A DNA stretch of 64,000 nucleotides from Limibacter armeniacum (GCF_036880985.1 NZ_JBAJNO010000009.1:1736001-1800000), one strand, 5' to 3'; positions 8,067 through 18,730 are shown, numbered from the stretch's first letter. A program made the numbers and translations. Notes: a model not told the origin generated them from the sequence alone.

Positions 8067-11000
8067 TTACATTTTAATTACCCGATAGGTACCAATTAAC
8101 TTTCCTCCAGTACTCACATGTATCAAGTACATTCCAGAAGGTCCAGATAATTTAAAAGCTCCCTCCTTAAAGGATTTATGATCTACCTCTTTTATCACCT
8201 GTCCATCCAGTGAGATGACCCGAACTTTTATATCATCCAATTGCTGATTCAAGTCTAACGTAAACGTTTCGGTAGTTACCGTCGGGAAGACCCTGACTTC
8301 TAGACCTGCTAATGTTTCCAGACCTAATGGCGAAACAAACAATACACAATCTGATACTCTGCTGCAAATTCCATTAGAAACTTCAAGATAGTAGTCTCCT
8401 GTTTTGGATGGAGTTAACTGGGTGTTAGTTTCTCCTGATAGCGCTTCTCCAGTATCGCAATCATACCATTGATATGACATCCCTTCTTGTGCTTCAATAA
8501 ATAAGGATACACCATCTGACTGAACATTTACAACTGGCAGCTCTTGGATCGAGAGGTACAAAGTAACAGTTGAATCACAGCCGACTGAATTGGTAAATAC
8601 CTCCTCGTATACGCCCGACTCAGTATAAGTTACACCATTCCAATCGTAGCTTTCGCAAGCTTCTACTGTCTCTTCACTTGAAGTTGATTCCAAGATTGTC
8701 AGCGTCAACGTCGCTACGCTATCACAACCCACCGAGTTGGTAAACAGCTCTTCGTATACACCCGAAGTCGTATAGGTCACGCCATTCCAATCGTAGCTTT
8801 CGCAAGCTTCTACTGTCTCTTCACTTGAAGTTGATTCCAAGATTGTCAGCGTCAACGTCGCTACGCTATCACAACCCACCGAGTTGGTAAACAGCTCTTC
8901 GTATACACCCGAAGTCGTATAGGTCACGCCATTCCAATCGTAACTTTCGCAAGCTTCCACTGTCTCTTCACTCGAAGTTGGTTCCAAGATTGTCAGCGTC
9001 AACGTCGCTACGCTATCACAACCCACCGAGTTGGTAAACAACTCTTCGTACACACCTGAAGCTGTATAAGTCACGCCATTCCAGTCGTAGCTTTCACAAG
9101 CTTCCACTGTCTCTTCACTCGAAGTTGATTCCAAGATTGTCAGCGTCAACGTCGCTGTACTATCACAACCAACTGAATTGGTAAATACCACCTCGTATAT
9201 GCCCGATGCGGTATAAGTCACGCCATTCCAGTCGTAGCTTTCGCAAGCCTCTACCGTTTCCTCACTTGATGTTAGTTCCAAGATTGTCAGCGTCAACGTT
9301 GCCAAACTGTCACAGCCGACCGAATTGATAAATAACTCTTGGTAAGTACCCGATTCAGTATAAGTCACGCCATTCCATTCGTAGCTTTCGCAAGCTTCCA
9401 CTACTTCAGTACTTTCATCCTTTAAGTAATCAAACTCTAACGTTACCGTTCTTTCACATCCTTCTTCAGTGGTAATCGAATGTGTATAAGTGCCAGATGC
9501 TGTCAGAATGGTTCCATAAAAATCATAGGCATTACAACTCGATACAGCTTGCTCGAACGTAGTGATGGTTCCACAAGTGGCATTACGATATAGCCTTGAT
9601 GAGTTAGTGACAGGATCTTTTACAGCGCCAGAAAGCATGATATCCATATCCATATCATGGTCAATATCAGCCAATGCGATAGCACCGTCATAGATACTAT
9701 GTAAAGCACCCATATTGCTCTTGGTGAAATTGCCTGTACCGTTATTGAAATACACAAATGTTCTCGGATACCCCGTTTCACTTTCCCACTTTCCAGACTC
9801 GATAATATCGATATCACCATCTAGATCTATATCTCCAGCAACTGCAGTTGAAAGGAAAGGTCCATCATAGCCATGTTTTTGGGTAAATGCCCCTGCCCCA
9901 TCGTTTTCATAGATCAGGAATTTCCCACTTCCCGAAAGGTACAAATCCAAGTCTTTATCATTGTCAATATCCAACAATAGCATTTTGCCTTTACTGATCG
10001 GCTCAAAAGTACTACCTGTTGCCGCTGTAAAGTTACCTGTTCCATCATTCAGGTAAAGTACTGTAATATCTGTACCCGTACCGTTGGTACCACAAAGGAA
10101 AATATCCATCGCTTTATCTCCATTCACATCACCTGTCGTTACGCTTACATCAATTAAGCCTTCGATACCAGCTGTGTGAAGTGACAGATTGCCTGAACCA
10201 TCGTTGAGGTAAAGTTCAGCAATCGGACTGCCTGAAGCATTCTTTCCAACAACTAATAGGTCTGAAACCTGATCGCCATTGGCATCAAAGGCGACAACTT
10301 TACCTGATATACCCGAAAAGCTGTTGCCAGTATCTTCCGTAAAATTACCCGTCCCATCATTCCAGTACAGTGTTGTCTGTAGTTCGTCTGATGCATTAAG
10401 ACCTGAAAGTACCACGTCTTCCACCTCATCTCCATTAAAGTCAGCCACAGCAATACTCGCATACTGCAATCCAGCAAATGGATGGGTGGTCACTTCAGTA
10501 AAGTTACCTTCACCGTCGTTTTTATAATACTCCGTCATTTTCTGGTCACCATAATAGGCACCGCTCACCAGCATATCCTGATCACCATCCTTATCCGCAT
10601 CAAGGAAGACGATATCTCCCTCACGGAACTCTGTAGTCACATTGAATTGAGCTGCCTCAAAGCCATTAGACTGATCATTGATATAGGCTCTGGTTACCCA
10701 TTCGACAGATGACGAAATCCTATTCGAAACACCACTATTGAGAATATCCGCATAGCCATCCCCATTCAGGTCTCCTATCGCTATTCTTCCCACATCATCA
10801 TTTAACTCAAGCGTTTGATGTGCTGCATATTGCCCCGTTCCATCGTTCCAGAATACAGCTAACTCATTGAAATAATCTGAGAACAGCACCTCAGCAGCAC
10901 CATCATTATTCAAATCCTTAAAATGTAAAGAGAATTCATAGTTAGTCTGCAAACCATCAAAATCATTGGAAGTGTCCAACACATAGTTTCCAGATTGGTC

Positions 11001-14000
11001 ATTGAGATACAACAACGTTTCGGTATCATCCAGAATAAAAATATCTGGGTAGTTATCCGCATTGGCATCTGCAAATTCAAAGGTATGATAGTATCCACTT
11101 ACTGTTCTAAACCCACGGCTAACTTCACTGAACACACCACCTTCGCATCTATAGATGACATCCGTATGCCCTGCATTGTAATCCGACACGATGATGTCTA
11201 CTCCCCCATTATATGGTTCTGAAACCGCTACTTTATTGAGGAAACTCCCATTATTCATACCCGTTATCGTTTGAGAAGTGAAGTTACCCGCTCCGTCGTT
11301 CAGGTACAGATAAGCATTTGAAAATTTGACTATAAAAATATCCGGATAGGTATCGTCATTAAAGTCAGCAATGCGAACACCTCCATTATTGCAGGAAGGC
11401 AGCACGATATCACTTTGGTAATGCAATTGTCCCTGACTGTCTCCAAAGTACACTTTGGTTCCAAGGTCCTTTGGACTCGCAGCATAGATCGGTTCTCCTC
11501 CAATTAACAAGTCTTCAACTCCATCACCATTTAGATCTGCATTCAGTACGACTGGGAACTGTGTACTACTATCAAAAACAAAATTGTGTTCCTGCTCTAC
11601 CTTGCGATAATTGTTCTTGCCATCATTGAGATAAGCGATGACCTGATACCCTTCACTTGGGGAAATAGCGAAATACAACACATCCTGATCACCATCACCA
11701 TCCATATCATAAATATGATGCTGTCCCTGATTTCCTTTGAGTATATCCAAACCAACTTTTGGTGAGGAAGTTGGCTGAAGCAATTCAAACTTAACATCCG
11801 CATATTCGGAGGCTTCCACATAAGGGATAATGGTCAGGTCAAGGTTAACAGGGTACGAGCTGCCATATTCATCCGTGTAAATTCCTTGATATTGTCCTGA
11901 CTCTGTTAGTGTCTTGCCATCAAAGTCATAACTTCCTGTTGCTTCTATTACCAAATCACTTGATAGCACCTTATTACTAAGTATGCGCGTAACTTTTTCG
12001 TAAGTATCAAAATAATCATCTCCAGAAATTAAAATATCCATGCGTCCATCTCCGTCAAAGTCATGTACGCTTAGGGTTTGACTAAACTGATAACTACCAT
12101 ACCCATAGATCTTTCCAAATTCATAACCGTCTTCTGGGAAGGTTTTGGTTAATGTGTGTGACAACAAAGGTTTAAAATGACCGTACCCATTGTTGATCCA
12201 AACATCCAAATAATCCGCTATAGAAGGTCCACCAGCATAATGATATCTACCTTCCAGGATCATGTCCAAATCTCCGTCATTGTCAAAATCCACTGCCTTT
12301 GACAGGGTACCTGCCTCACCTCCGGTATAACCATCCATTTTTGGGATTTCACTGCTGAGGTCGTAGGTAAAAGAGCCATCGCCATTGTTAAAGAAAATAG
12401 GCGTATAATAGCCAGAATAGCCTCTCGCATTAGAATCGTAAATATCCATATCACCATCCCCATCCATATCAAAGATAAGCGTACCGTTGGAGGATAGCTT
12501 AGCCAGAGATTGATCCAACTTTTGGGTAAACACCCCTGTACCATCATTAATCCAAATTTTATTATCCAGCTCGTATCCGCTGATTAGCAAGTCCACATGC
12601 CCATCTCCATCAAAATCCGCAAAATCCGCAAGGGATTCTTTCACTATAGGAAAATCGTTGGCAGTGGAGAGCACAAAACTTCCATCTCCATTGTTGAGAT
12701 AAATTTGTGCTTGTGACTCATAACCGTCAGAAGGGTTATAATTAGAAAGAACCAAGTCCAAATCATCATCTCCATCTACATCGGCACTGTCCAGATAGGT
12801 ATTGTAAACAACGTCAGTGAATATAGGCAGACCATGATCTGTCTTTTCTGTAAAGTTTCCCGCTCCATCATTGATATAAAGCTGGGTAATATTGATACCA
12901 CCTTGCTGACCAAATACCAAATAATCCAGCGCATCATCCCCATCGGCATCAAAGAAGAGCGAAGATCTGTTTCCTACACGCGTAGCTGGTATTGCATGAT
13001 CGGTTTTTTCTATATAATTACCCGATCCGTCGTGAATGAAAAGCGATGCTATCTGTCCTGCGGTAGACTTTCCAATAAAGAAAACATCTTCTTCACCATC
13101 TCCATCCACATCTGCAATGTGACTAGCTGCAGTTTCAATCATAATAGGGAAAGCAGTTGCTGACGCTTGAAACTGGAGATAGTCTTTTGTATCGTAGGTA
13201 TCCGGCTCTATGGTCAGGTTCAGTACAAAAGTACTGTCACATCCGGTTACCGTAGAAGTAAACGGTCCGTATTCATATTGTCCGGATGCAGTAAGCGTAG
13301 CTCCATCAAAATCATAGTTACCCACGGCATAGACATTGTCATAGAATACTATCGGATGGATAGTCAAATCCACTGTTACTGTACTGTCACAACCTGTCAA
13401 ATTGGTATATACTCTCGTATAAATACCTGAGGTTCTAATGATCTCTCCATCAAAATCGTAGGACTCACAAGCCACTTCTGTTAGGTTCACGATATCATCC
13501 GAGCAACCCAAAGCTACGGAAACCGTCCAATCCTGAGTAGAAGAGCCATCTTCTGCCGTAATGGTATAAATCACCGGATTGGTAAAATCGTTAGCTGTTA
13601 CGCCTGAAGTTTGAGTAGTACTGGCTACCGTAGCTGTCGCCCCGAATGACAATTCGAAGCTTGCTGTAAGGCTTGTCAGGTCAGGCACACCATCTACGTT
13701 GATCTCGATGGTTCTTGCTGCTGCATCAATGATCGCTGGCGCCAACTCATCGGCAAAGCTAAATGCCTTGATCTCGCTTTTTGAACCATTGTTTCTAAGT
13801 ACTGCTACCTTATAGTCGGCAGTAGAATTTGACCGAATGGTTCCAGCCAGATCTGTCTCTCCATCACCATCCAAGTCTCCTGAAATAAATGTCATTGGAA
13901 GATAACTGGCAAGCGTACCATACAGGACTTCATCGGCAAAGCTGATCGTTGATCCTGAGCTGGTATTTTTAAACACCCCAACCTGACTTGCCAATGACCC

Positions 14001-16925
14001 AAAAAGTAAATCCAGTTTACCGTCACCGTTGTAATCATCCAATGCAATAGGTCCAAAATTGAGTGTGGCTGCTATTTCATTTGGAGTTGCAAAAGCAATG
14101 GACGTAGTTGTTTCATTTTTGAATATGGAAATGGTCTCATTATTTTTCACTACGATCTCTGGCAAACCATCCCCATTCAAATCTCCTACTTCTATCCAAT
14201 CAGAGCTAATGGAAGTGGACAGATTCAAGGCAAAATCTACTTTGGTGGCAAAGCTAATACTTCCCGCCGAAGAGGTATTTTCCAAAACAGAAACGTTACC
14301 ATCAGAACCGTCCAAAGTGATGATATCAAGCAAGCCATCTGCATTGATATCACCAAAGGTCACATCGTAGGGATCAGAACCTATAGTGAAATCCACATTA
14401 TCTTTAAAACTGATAGCCCCAACACTGGAAGCGTTTTCATATACCGAAACCACTCCATTGTCTGAATCCAACACCAAGATATCTAACTTGCCATCCCCAT
14501 TGAAGTCAGTCGCATCCAGTACCCAGTTGTATCCATCCAAAGTGATGTTCGCTTCATTAGCAAAATTGACCGAACCTGGAGTGGAAGTAGTGTTGCGCTT
14601 CACTTCTAGATAGCTCACATATGCATCATCTTCCGTCACCGCAGCGACATCAAGCTTTCCATCTCCATCAAAATCTGCCAGTTTGATATCATTGGCATAG
14701 GCACTGAGGCTAAAGTCTGCTTTGGCTGCAAAGTTGATGTTGCCTATTCCTGTGCTGGTGTTCACAAAAACCGAAAAGTCTCCGCCATAATTACCTGTGA
14801 CAATATCATTCAATCCATCACCATCCAAATCTCCCAGGTCAAAACCATAAGGCTGATCCCCTGCCGAAAAAGTCACCGCATCCGCAAAAGTATCTGGAGT
14901 TAGACCAATTGTGCCATCACTGTCAAAGGAGACAATAAAACGAGTGCTGGATTGCGCGATCAGTCCTCCTACCGTAACAAACAGGTATTCTGAAGAGGCA
15001 CCTGCCGGTACTTCTACAGTCAGTTCAGTTGATGTAGCTGATAAAACCGTCGCTTTCACTCCTCCGAAATAGACGATGTTACTTGTTGGGTTTGTACTGA
15101 AATTGGAACCGGTTATGGTTATTTGTGATCCGACCTCAGCGGATGCTGGAGCAAAAGAGGTGATGGTTGGTATCGCTGATGAAACCGTGACTGTCCAGTC
15201 CTGCGTGGTACTACCATCCTCTGCGGTGATGGTATAGATCACCGGACTGGTGAAATCATTGGCTGTAGTTCCTGATGTTTGTACCATGCCGGAAACGGTA
15301 GCTGTAGCACCGTATGGCAACTCAAAAGTCGGTGTGAGTGCGGCAAGGCTTGGTACGCCAACAGCTATTTCGATAGTATGCGCATCTTCATCTATGGTGG
15401 CGGAACCAAACTGCTCCCCGAAACTGAAGGCCGTGATGTCAGTTTGGGAGTTCTTGTTTCTCAGGATACCTATTGTTTTTGGTTTCGAAGAAGGATCAAT
15501 ATAATAATTTGATGGAACGACCATATCAGGCTCTCCATCACCATCCATATCCCCAGTGGTATAATTAGCGTAAGGAGTATAAGCAGGACTCAAATCAAAA
15601 TCTACCCCACTTGAAAAACTTATACCTGACCCGGTACTTGTGTTTTCTAGTACCCTCATAGCATCAAAGATCGCCTCTGATACAAGTAGATCCGCTTTAC
15701 CATCTCCATTGAAGTCTTCAAGAGCCAACCCGAACCATCCATTAGACACATTGATTACCTCTGGAGAGGCGAAAGCAATGGAGCCAGTGGATTCATTTGG
15801 ATAAATCGTAAAGTTACTAAAATTAGGAATGATCATCTCCGCAAGCCCATCTCCATTCAGGTCACCTAATTTTACAATATTAACTACCTCTATGTCCACC
15901 TTCGTGGCAAAACTTAAGCTTCCCCCAGAGGAGGTGTTTTCCAGGATCGATGCGGTAATGGACGGCCCTCCATCCGGGAAATCAGTGGTGACAATATCTG
16001 TTAGTCCATCTCCATTCAGGTCACCAATTGCCAATGCTACGTCATGCGAATCAGGGTCTGAACCTGTAATTGTAACATCAAAATCCACATCATCTTCGAA
16101 GCTGATGGAGCCTGTACTAGATGAGTTTTCATATATAGAAACTACATTATTGTCCCAGTCTACAGTCACAACATCCATTTTCCCATCGCCATTGAAATCT
16201 GCTATATTCAGATCATAGGTATATCCATCCAGTAGCATATTGGCATCCTGCACAAAGGAGACTGTACCGGGGGTAGTAATCGTATTGCGCCATATCTCCA
16301 AATACTCTGCACCCAGACCATCTTCTGTCACAGCTGCAAAATCCAAGCGCCCGTCACCGTCCAAGTCAGCAATCCGAAGGTCATTTACCTTAGCGCTGGC
16401 AGAAAAAACGGTTTTTGAAAAGTTGATATCACCAGGCCCTGTAGATGAATTGAGATAAATGGAATAGGCTTGACCAGTGGCTCCTGCAGCCATGTCGAGC
16501 TTGCCATCACCATCCAGATCACCCAGGTCAAATCCCAATGGAATTCCGTGAGTCTCAAAGTCCACTACATCTGCGAAGGTGCTCGGTGAAGATCCGATCG
16601 AGCCATCACTATCGAAGGTAACCGTAAAGGGTCTGCTAGATTGTGCGATCAGTCCTGTGGTATTTACATAGAGATAATCGTATGAAGCTCCAACAGGTAC
16701 TTCTACAGTCAGCGCTGTTGACGTCGCTGCTGATACTGTTGCTTTCACTCCTCCAAAAAATACGATGTTGTTTTCGGGAGTCTCGTCAAAGTCTGTTCCC
16801 TGTATCGTCACCTGTGTTCCGATGGGTCCGCTTTCTGGCGAGAATGAAGAAATGGCTGGGGGTTGTGCGAAAGCAAAACCCACGATAAGTTGAGCCAATA
16901 AATAGATAAAAAATATTCTTTTCAC
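8067..16925 (-). CDS. Giant T9SS-secreted FG-GAP/VCBS-repeat protein with IPT domains
   Basis: A 2952-residue exported protein. Signal peptide: residues 1-20. Then two copies of a large module: IPT/TIG domain (about 23-105 and 588-668), a run of FG-GAP/VCBS repeats (D(L/F)(D/N)GDG(K/L)xD calcium-binding loops; about 106-490 and 669-1050) and a DUF5018-like beta domain (about 495-585 and 1051-1137). Two more VCBS runs follow (about 1240-1650 and 1710-2440), with Cys-containing linker domains of the type CESYDFDG...GCDST between them. Six nearly identical 49-residue repeats (about 2505-2797), an Ig-like domain, and a type A T9SS sorting domain (last 80 residues, VRVFPT...GMYLIHV...) complete it. 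Expected at the cell surface or in the medium, perhaps as an adhesin or integrin-like calcium-stabilised propeller set; ligand unknown. Confidence 0.95.
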   Translation of the reverse strand: MKRIFFIYLLAQLIVGFAFAQPPAISSFSPESGPIGTQVTIQGTDFDETPENNIVFFGGVKATVSAATSTALTVEVPVGASYDYLYVNTTGLIAQSSRPFTVTFDSDGSIGSSPSTFADVVDFETHGIPLGFDLGDLDGDGKLDMAAGATGQAYSIYLNSSTGPGDINFSKTVFSASAKVNDLRIADLDGDGRLDFAAVTEDGLGAEYLEIWRNTITTPGTVSFVQDANMLLDGYTYDLNIADFNGDGKMDVVTVDWDNNVVSIYENSSSTGSISFEDDVDFDVTITGSDPDSHDVALAIGDLNGDGLTDIVTTDFPDGGPSITASILENTSSGGSLSFATKVDIEVVNIVKLGDLNGDGLAEMIIPNFSNFTIYPNESTGSIAFASPEVINVSNGWFGLALEDFNGDGKADLLVSEAIFDAMRVLENTSTGSGISFSSGVDFDLSPAYTPYANYTTGDMDGDGEPDMVVPSNYYIDPSSKPKTIGILRNKNSQTDITAFSFGEQFGSATIDEDAHTIEIAVGVPSLAALTPTFELPYGATATVSGMVQTSGTTANDFTSPVIYTITAEDGSTTQDWTVTVSSAIPTITSFAPASAEVGSQITITGSNFSTNPTSNIVYFGGVKATVLSATSTELTVEVPAGASSEYLFVTVGGLIAQSSTRFIVSFDSDGTIGLTPDTFADAVTFSAGDQPYGFDLGDLDGDGLNDIVTGNYGGDFSVFVNTSTGIGNINFAAKADFSLSAYANDIKLADFDGDGKLDVAAVTEDDAYVSYLEVKRNTTSTPGSVNFANEANITLDGYNWVLDATDFNGDGKLDILVLDSDNGVVSVYENASSVGAISFKDNVDFTIGSDPYDVTFGDINADGLLDIITLDGSDGNVSVLENTSSAGSISFATKVDFALNLSTSISSDWIEVGDLNGDGLPEIVVKNNETISIFKNETTTSIAFATPNEIAATLNFGPIALDDYNGDGKLDLLFGSLASQVGVFKNTSSGSTISFADEVLYGTLASYLPMTFISGDLDGDGETDLAGTIRSNSTADYKVAVLRNNGSKSEIKAFSFADELAPAIIDAAARTIEINVDGVPDLTSLTASFELSFGATATVASTTQTSGVTANDFTNPVIYTITAEDGSSTQDWTVSVALGCSDDIVNLTEVACESYDFDGEIIRTSGIYTRVYTNLTGCDSTVTVDLTIHPIVFYDNVYAVGNYDFDGATLTASGQYEYGPFTSTVTGCDSTFVLNLTIEPDTYDTKDYLQFQASATAFPIMIETAASHIADVDGDGEEDVFFIGKSTAGQIASLFIHDGSGNYIEKTDHAIPATRVGNRSSLFFDADGDDALDYLVFGQQGGINITQLYINDGAGNFTEKTDHGLPIFTDVVYNTYLDSADVDGDDDLDLVLSNYNPSDGYESQAQIYLNNGDGSFVLSTANDFPIVKESLADFADFDGDGHVDLLISGYELDNKIWINDGTGVFTQKLDQSLAKLSSNGTLIFDMDGDGDMDIYDSNARGYSGYYTPIFFNNGDGSFTYDLSSEIPKMDGYTGGEAGTLSKAVDFDNDGDLDMILEGRYHYAGGPSIADYLDVWINNGYGHFKPLLSHTLTKTFPEDGYEFGKIYGYGSYQFSQTLSVHDFDGDGRMDILISGDDYFDTYEKVTRILSNKVLSSDLVIEATGSYDFDGKTLTESGQYQGIYTDEYGSSYPVNLDLTIIPYVEASEYADVKFELLQPTSSPKVGLDILKGNQGQHHIYDMDGDGDQDVLYFAISPSEGYQVIAYLNDGKNNYRKVEQEHNFVFDSSTQFPVVLNADLNGDGVEDLLIGGEPIYAASPKDLGTKVYFGDSQGQLHYQSDIVLPSCNNGGVRIADFNDDTYPDIFIVKFSNAYLYLNDGAGNFTSQTITGMNNGSFLNKVAVSEPYNGGVDIIVSDYNAGHTDVIYRCEGGVFSEVSRGFRTVSGYYHTFEFADANADNYPDIFILDDTETLLYLNDQSGNYVLDTSNDFDGLQTNYEFSLHFKDLNNDGAAEVLFSDYFNELAVFWNDGTGQYAAHQTLELNDDVGRIAIGDLNGDGYADILNSGVSNRISSSVEWVTRAYINDQSNGFEAAQFNVTTEFREGDIVFLDADKDGDQDMLVSGAYYGDQKMTEYYKNDGEGNFTEVTTHPFAGLQYASIAVADFNGDEVEDVVLSGLNASDELQTTLYWNDGTGNFTEDTGNSFSGISGKVVAFDANGDQVSDLLVVGKNASGSPIAELYLNDGSGNLSLHTAGIEGLIDVSVTTGDVNGDKAMDIFLCGTNGTGTDITVLYLNDGTGNFTAATGSTFEPISKGKMLLLDIDNDKDLDLYLSGSGKFLIYENDGAGAFTQKHGYDGPFLSTAVAGDIDLDGDIDIIESGKWESETGYPRTFVYFNNGTGNFTKSNMGALHSIYDGAIALADIDHDMDMDIMLSGAVKDPVTNSSRLYRNATCGTITTFEQAVSSCNAYDFYGTILTASGTYTHSITTEEGCERTVTLEFDYLKDESTEVVEACESYEWNGVTYTESGTYQELFINSVGCDSLATLTLTILELTSSEETVEACESYDWNGVTYTASGIYEVVFTNSVGCDSTATLTLTILESTSSEETVEACESYDWNGVTYTASGVYEELFTNSVGCDSVATLTLTILEPTSSEETVEACESYDWNGVTYTTSGVYEELFTNSVGCDSVATLTLTILESTSSEETVEACESYDWNGVTYTTSGVYEELFTNSVGCDSVATLTLTILESTSSEETVEACESYDWNGVTYTESGVYEEVFTNSVGCDSTVTLYLSIQELPVVNVQSDGVSLFIEAQEGMSYQWYDCDTGEALSGETNTQLTPSKTGDYYLEVSNGICSRVSDCVLFVSPLGLETLAGLEVRVFPTVTTETFTLDLNQQLDDIKVRVISLDGQVIKEVDHKSFKEGAFKLSGPSGMYLIHVSTGGKLIGTYRVIKM
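8535..9404 (-). repeat. Six tandem 147-bp coding repeats
   Basis: Six in-frame copies of a 147-bp (49-residue) unit encode VEACESYDWNGVTYT...SGVYEELFTNSVGCDS. The two central-left copies (starting near 8683 and 8830) are almost identical base for base, while the outer copies differ more, which indicates recent duplication or gene conversion. Each unit has one Cys near the start and one near GCDS, so a disulfide per unit is likely in the secreted product. Confidence 0.9.
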
Positions 16926-16985
16926 TGCGTTTTAGTTTTTTGACTCAATACTAACAACACAGTGCAAATTTTCAGCAAAAATAGG

Positions 16986-17025
16986 GGTTACAAAAGGTTA
17001 CAATAGCCCTACAATAGGTTACAAT
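16986..17025 (-). promoter_or_regulatory. Four helically phased direct repeats, candidate operator
   Basis: On the leftward strand, four 9-bp units (ATTGTAACC, ATTGTAGGG, ATTGTAACC, TTTGTAACC) start at intervals of 10, 11 and 10 bp. On the plus strand they occupy 16986-16994, 16996-17004, 17007-17015 and 17017-17025. They lie 60-100 bp upstream of the giant gene's start and just after the stop of the 7TMR/LuxR-type regulator gene. The spacing puts all units on one face of the helix, as expected for cooperative binding of a dimeric or oligomeric regulator. Confidence 0.6.
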
Positions 17026-17040
17026 AGCCATTTTTAGGGG

Positions 17041-18687
17041 CTACAGGGTAGATATTTGATTTTCGAAGCCTTCTCCTAGTTTCTTGCGAATTCGGTGACG
17101 AGCTACTTTTATAGCCCCCTCTGAGGTCTTTCTAAAGCTGGCCATTTCCTTTGTCGTCATCTTCAATTTAATCAAGTAACAGAGTTCTACTTCAGAGTCT
17201 GTCAACTCCGGATGACTTTGCTTTAACTTTGACTCAAACTCAGAATTAATGCTTTCAATATTCTGCTGAAAATAATCCTGTTTGGTTTCAGCATCTATCT
17301 GTCGCTTCATCTCATTGATCAGTTTGGTAAAGCTTGTCCTCAAGTCACCATCTTCGACTTTACTCACCTCTATCACTTCCTGAAGCAGGTTTTCCCTGAC
17401 CTGTCTTTTAATCCGGTTATCACTAATCACCATAGCCAAATCCTCATCCTTGTATTTGAGTTTTTGCTCCAGCTTATTCCGTTCCTTTTGCAAGAAGTTG
17501 TACCTGTCTGCCAGTGCAAACGACAACAGGATGACTTCCAGTAGTGAACCAATCAGGTAGACATTTGCAGTAAAGTCATTTCTTTCTATATAACCTGTAA
17601 TCACCAAAGAATACAATAGGATACTAAGCAACAGCAACGTCCACCCCATTAGATAGTACTTGGCATAATAACTACCGTTACGGTAAGCCATTACGCCTGC
17701 ATATAAGGCCGTAACGGTAAAAATTGTATGAGCATAGGTCAGCCATTCGTTGTGAATGGTTCCTCCACTGAACCTGAACGCACTTAAACCAAGCCCCAGC
17801 AATAAGGAGATTGCAGCCACTATCAGCAACAAATAGTAAGAATGCTTGCTGTACTTGCGAAGATTCAACATCCGAATACTAAAGTTGACAGACAGTATAA
17901 CATATAAAGCAGCTGCTCCAGTAATCATACTGGGCGTCCAACTGACTAAACTGTCTGGTATATAGTATGAGAAGAACCCTCTAATGGAAAGTACTGTCAG
18001 CATAGCCGCTAGATTGGCCAATGCATAATGCAGGTAAACATTATCCTTGATGGAAAAACCAATAAACAGGTTGTAAAAGGTGATAATCAGTAAGGCTCCA
18101 AGGTAAAAGCCCTGTATTAAGGATTCGTTTGTATCTACTGTTAGCACTTCTTTTTCACTCAAGGCAGAAATGGCAAACTGGATTCCATAAGTACTGGCTA
18201 TCCTTACATATAATTGCGTGGTATCTCCAGCCTGAAACTCCATCGGAAAGTAAGACTTCTTTCCCCTAATTTCCTTTTGAGAATTAGGGATATGCACGCC
18301 TATTACCTTTGACTCCCAACCTCCCTCAACCTCATAGAATAGCTCAACAGTATCCGCCAATAGTTTTCCTGTTTTGAGGATAACCTGCTTTGTTTCCTCT
18401 GTAGGGTTAAATACTGCGAATTTGAGCCAGCAGGCATCATTGGTAAAACCAATATTGACTACGTCCCTAGTATTGGGTATAAAGCGCCTATCTTGAATGT
18501 CATTGATGGATAGCATCCTTGTCGGATCTCTAAACATGGACGTTTGCTTTCCTACCGCTTTACCGTCCATAAGGTCCCTGATATCAATCAAGTTTTGGGC
18601 TTGACCAAAAATGGCAAACGGAAAAGACAACAAGACAAATCCTAGAAAGATGATTGTTAAAGCTTTGTTCCTGATTGGAGGCGTCAT
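17041..18687 (-). CDS. 7TMR-DISM membrane sensor with LuxR-type DNA-binding domain
   Basis: A 548-residue protein. After a signal peptide (about 1-28) comes a 7TMR-DISMED2 extracellular beta domain (about 45-180; typical NIGFTNDACWLKFAVFNPT), then seven membrane helices (7TMR-DISM_7TM, about 195-400), a coiled coil (about 400-445) and at residues 495-548 a LuxR-like helix-turn-helix (LTDSEVELCYLIKLKMTTKEMA...). It should sense an extracellular ligand, often thought to be carbohydrate, and act on DNA directly from the membrane. No kinase or receiver domain is present. The gene lies directly upstream of the giant T9SS gene in the same orientation, with phased repeats in between, so that gene is the obvious candidate target. 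Confidence 0.9.
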   Translation of the reverse strand: MTPPIRNKALTIIFLGFVLLSFPFAIFGQAQNLIDIRDLMDGKAVGKQTSMFRDPTRMLSINDIQDRRFIPNTRDVVNIGFTNDACWLKFAVFNPTEETKQVILKTGKLLADTVELFYEVEGGWESKVIGVHIPNSQKEIRGKKSYFPMEFQAGDTTQLYVRIASTYGIQFAISALSEKEVLTVDTNESLIQGFYLGALLIITFYNLFIGFSIKDNVYLHYALANLAAMLTVLSIRGFFSYYIPDSLVSWTPSMITGAAALYVILSVNFSIRMLNLRKYSKHSYYLLLIVAAISLLLGLGLSAFRFSGGTIHNEWLTYAHTIFTVTALYAGVMAYRNGSYYAKYYLMGWTLLLLSILLYSLVITGYIERNDFTANVYLIGSLLEVILLSFALADRYNFLQKERNKLEQKLKYKDEDLAMVISDNRIKRQVRENLLQEVIEVSKVEDGDLRTSFTKLINEMKRQIDAETKQDYFQQNIESINSEFESKLKQSHPELTDSEVELCYLIKLKMTTKEMASFRKTSEGAIKVARHRIRKKLGEGFENQISTL

Positions 18688-18730
18688 TACTTAAAATAGG
18701 TTATAAAAAAGTTGAGTAGTTATAGCCTCA

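Noticed and set aside
8067-16925. Numerous open frames of 60-130 codons on the opposite strand within the giant gene
   Set aside because: They mirror the repetitive coding sequence, have no start context or homology-like features, and are explained by low stop-codon density opposite Asp/Gly-rich repeats.
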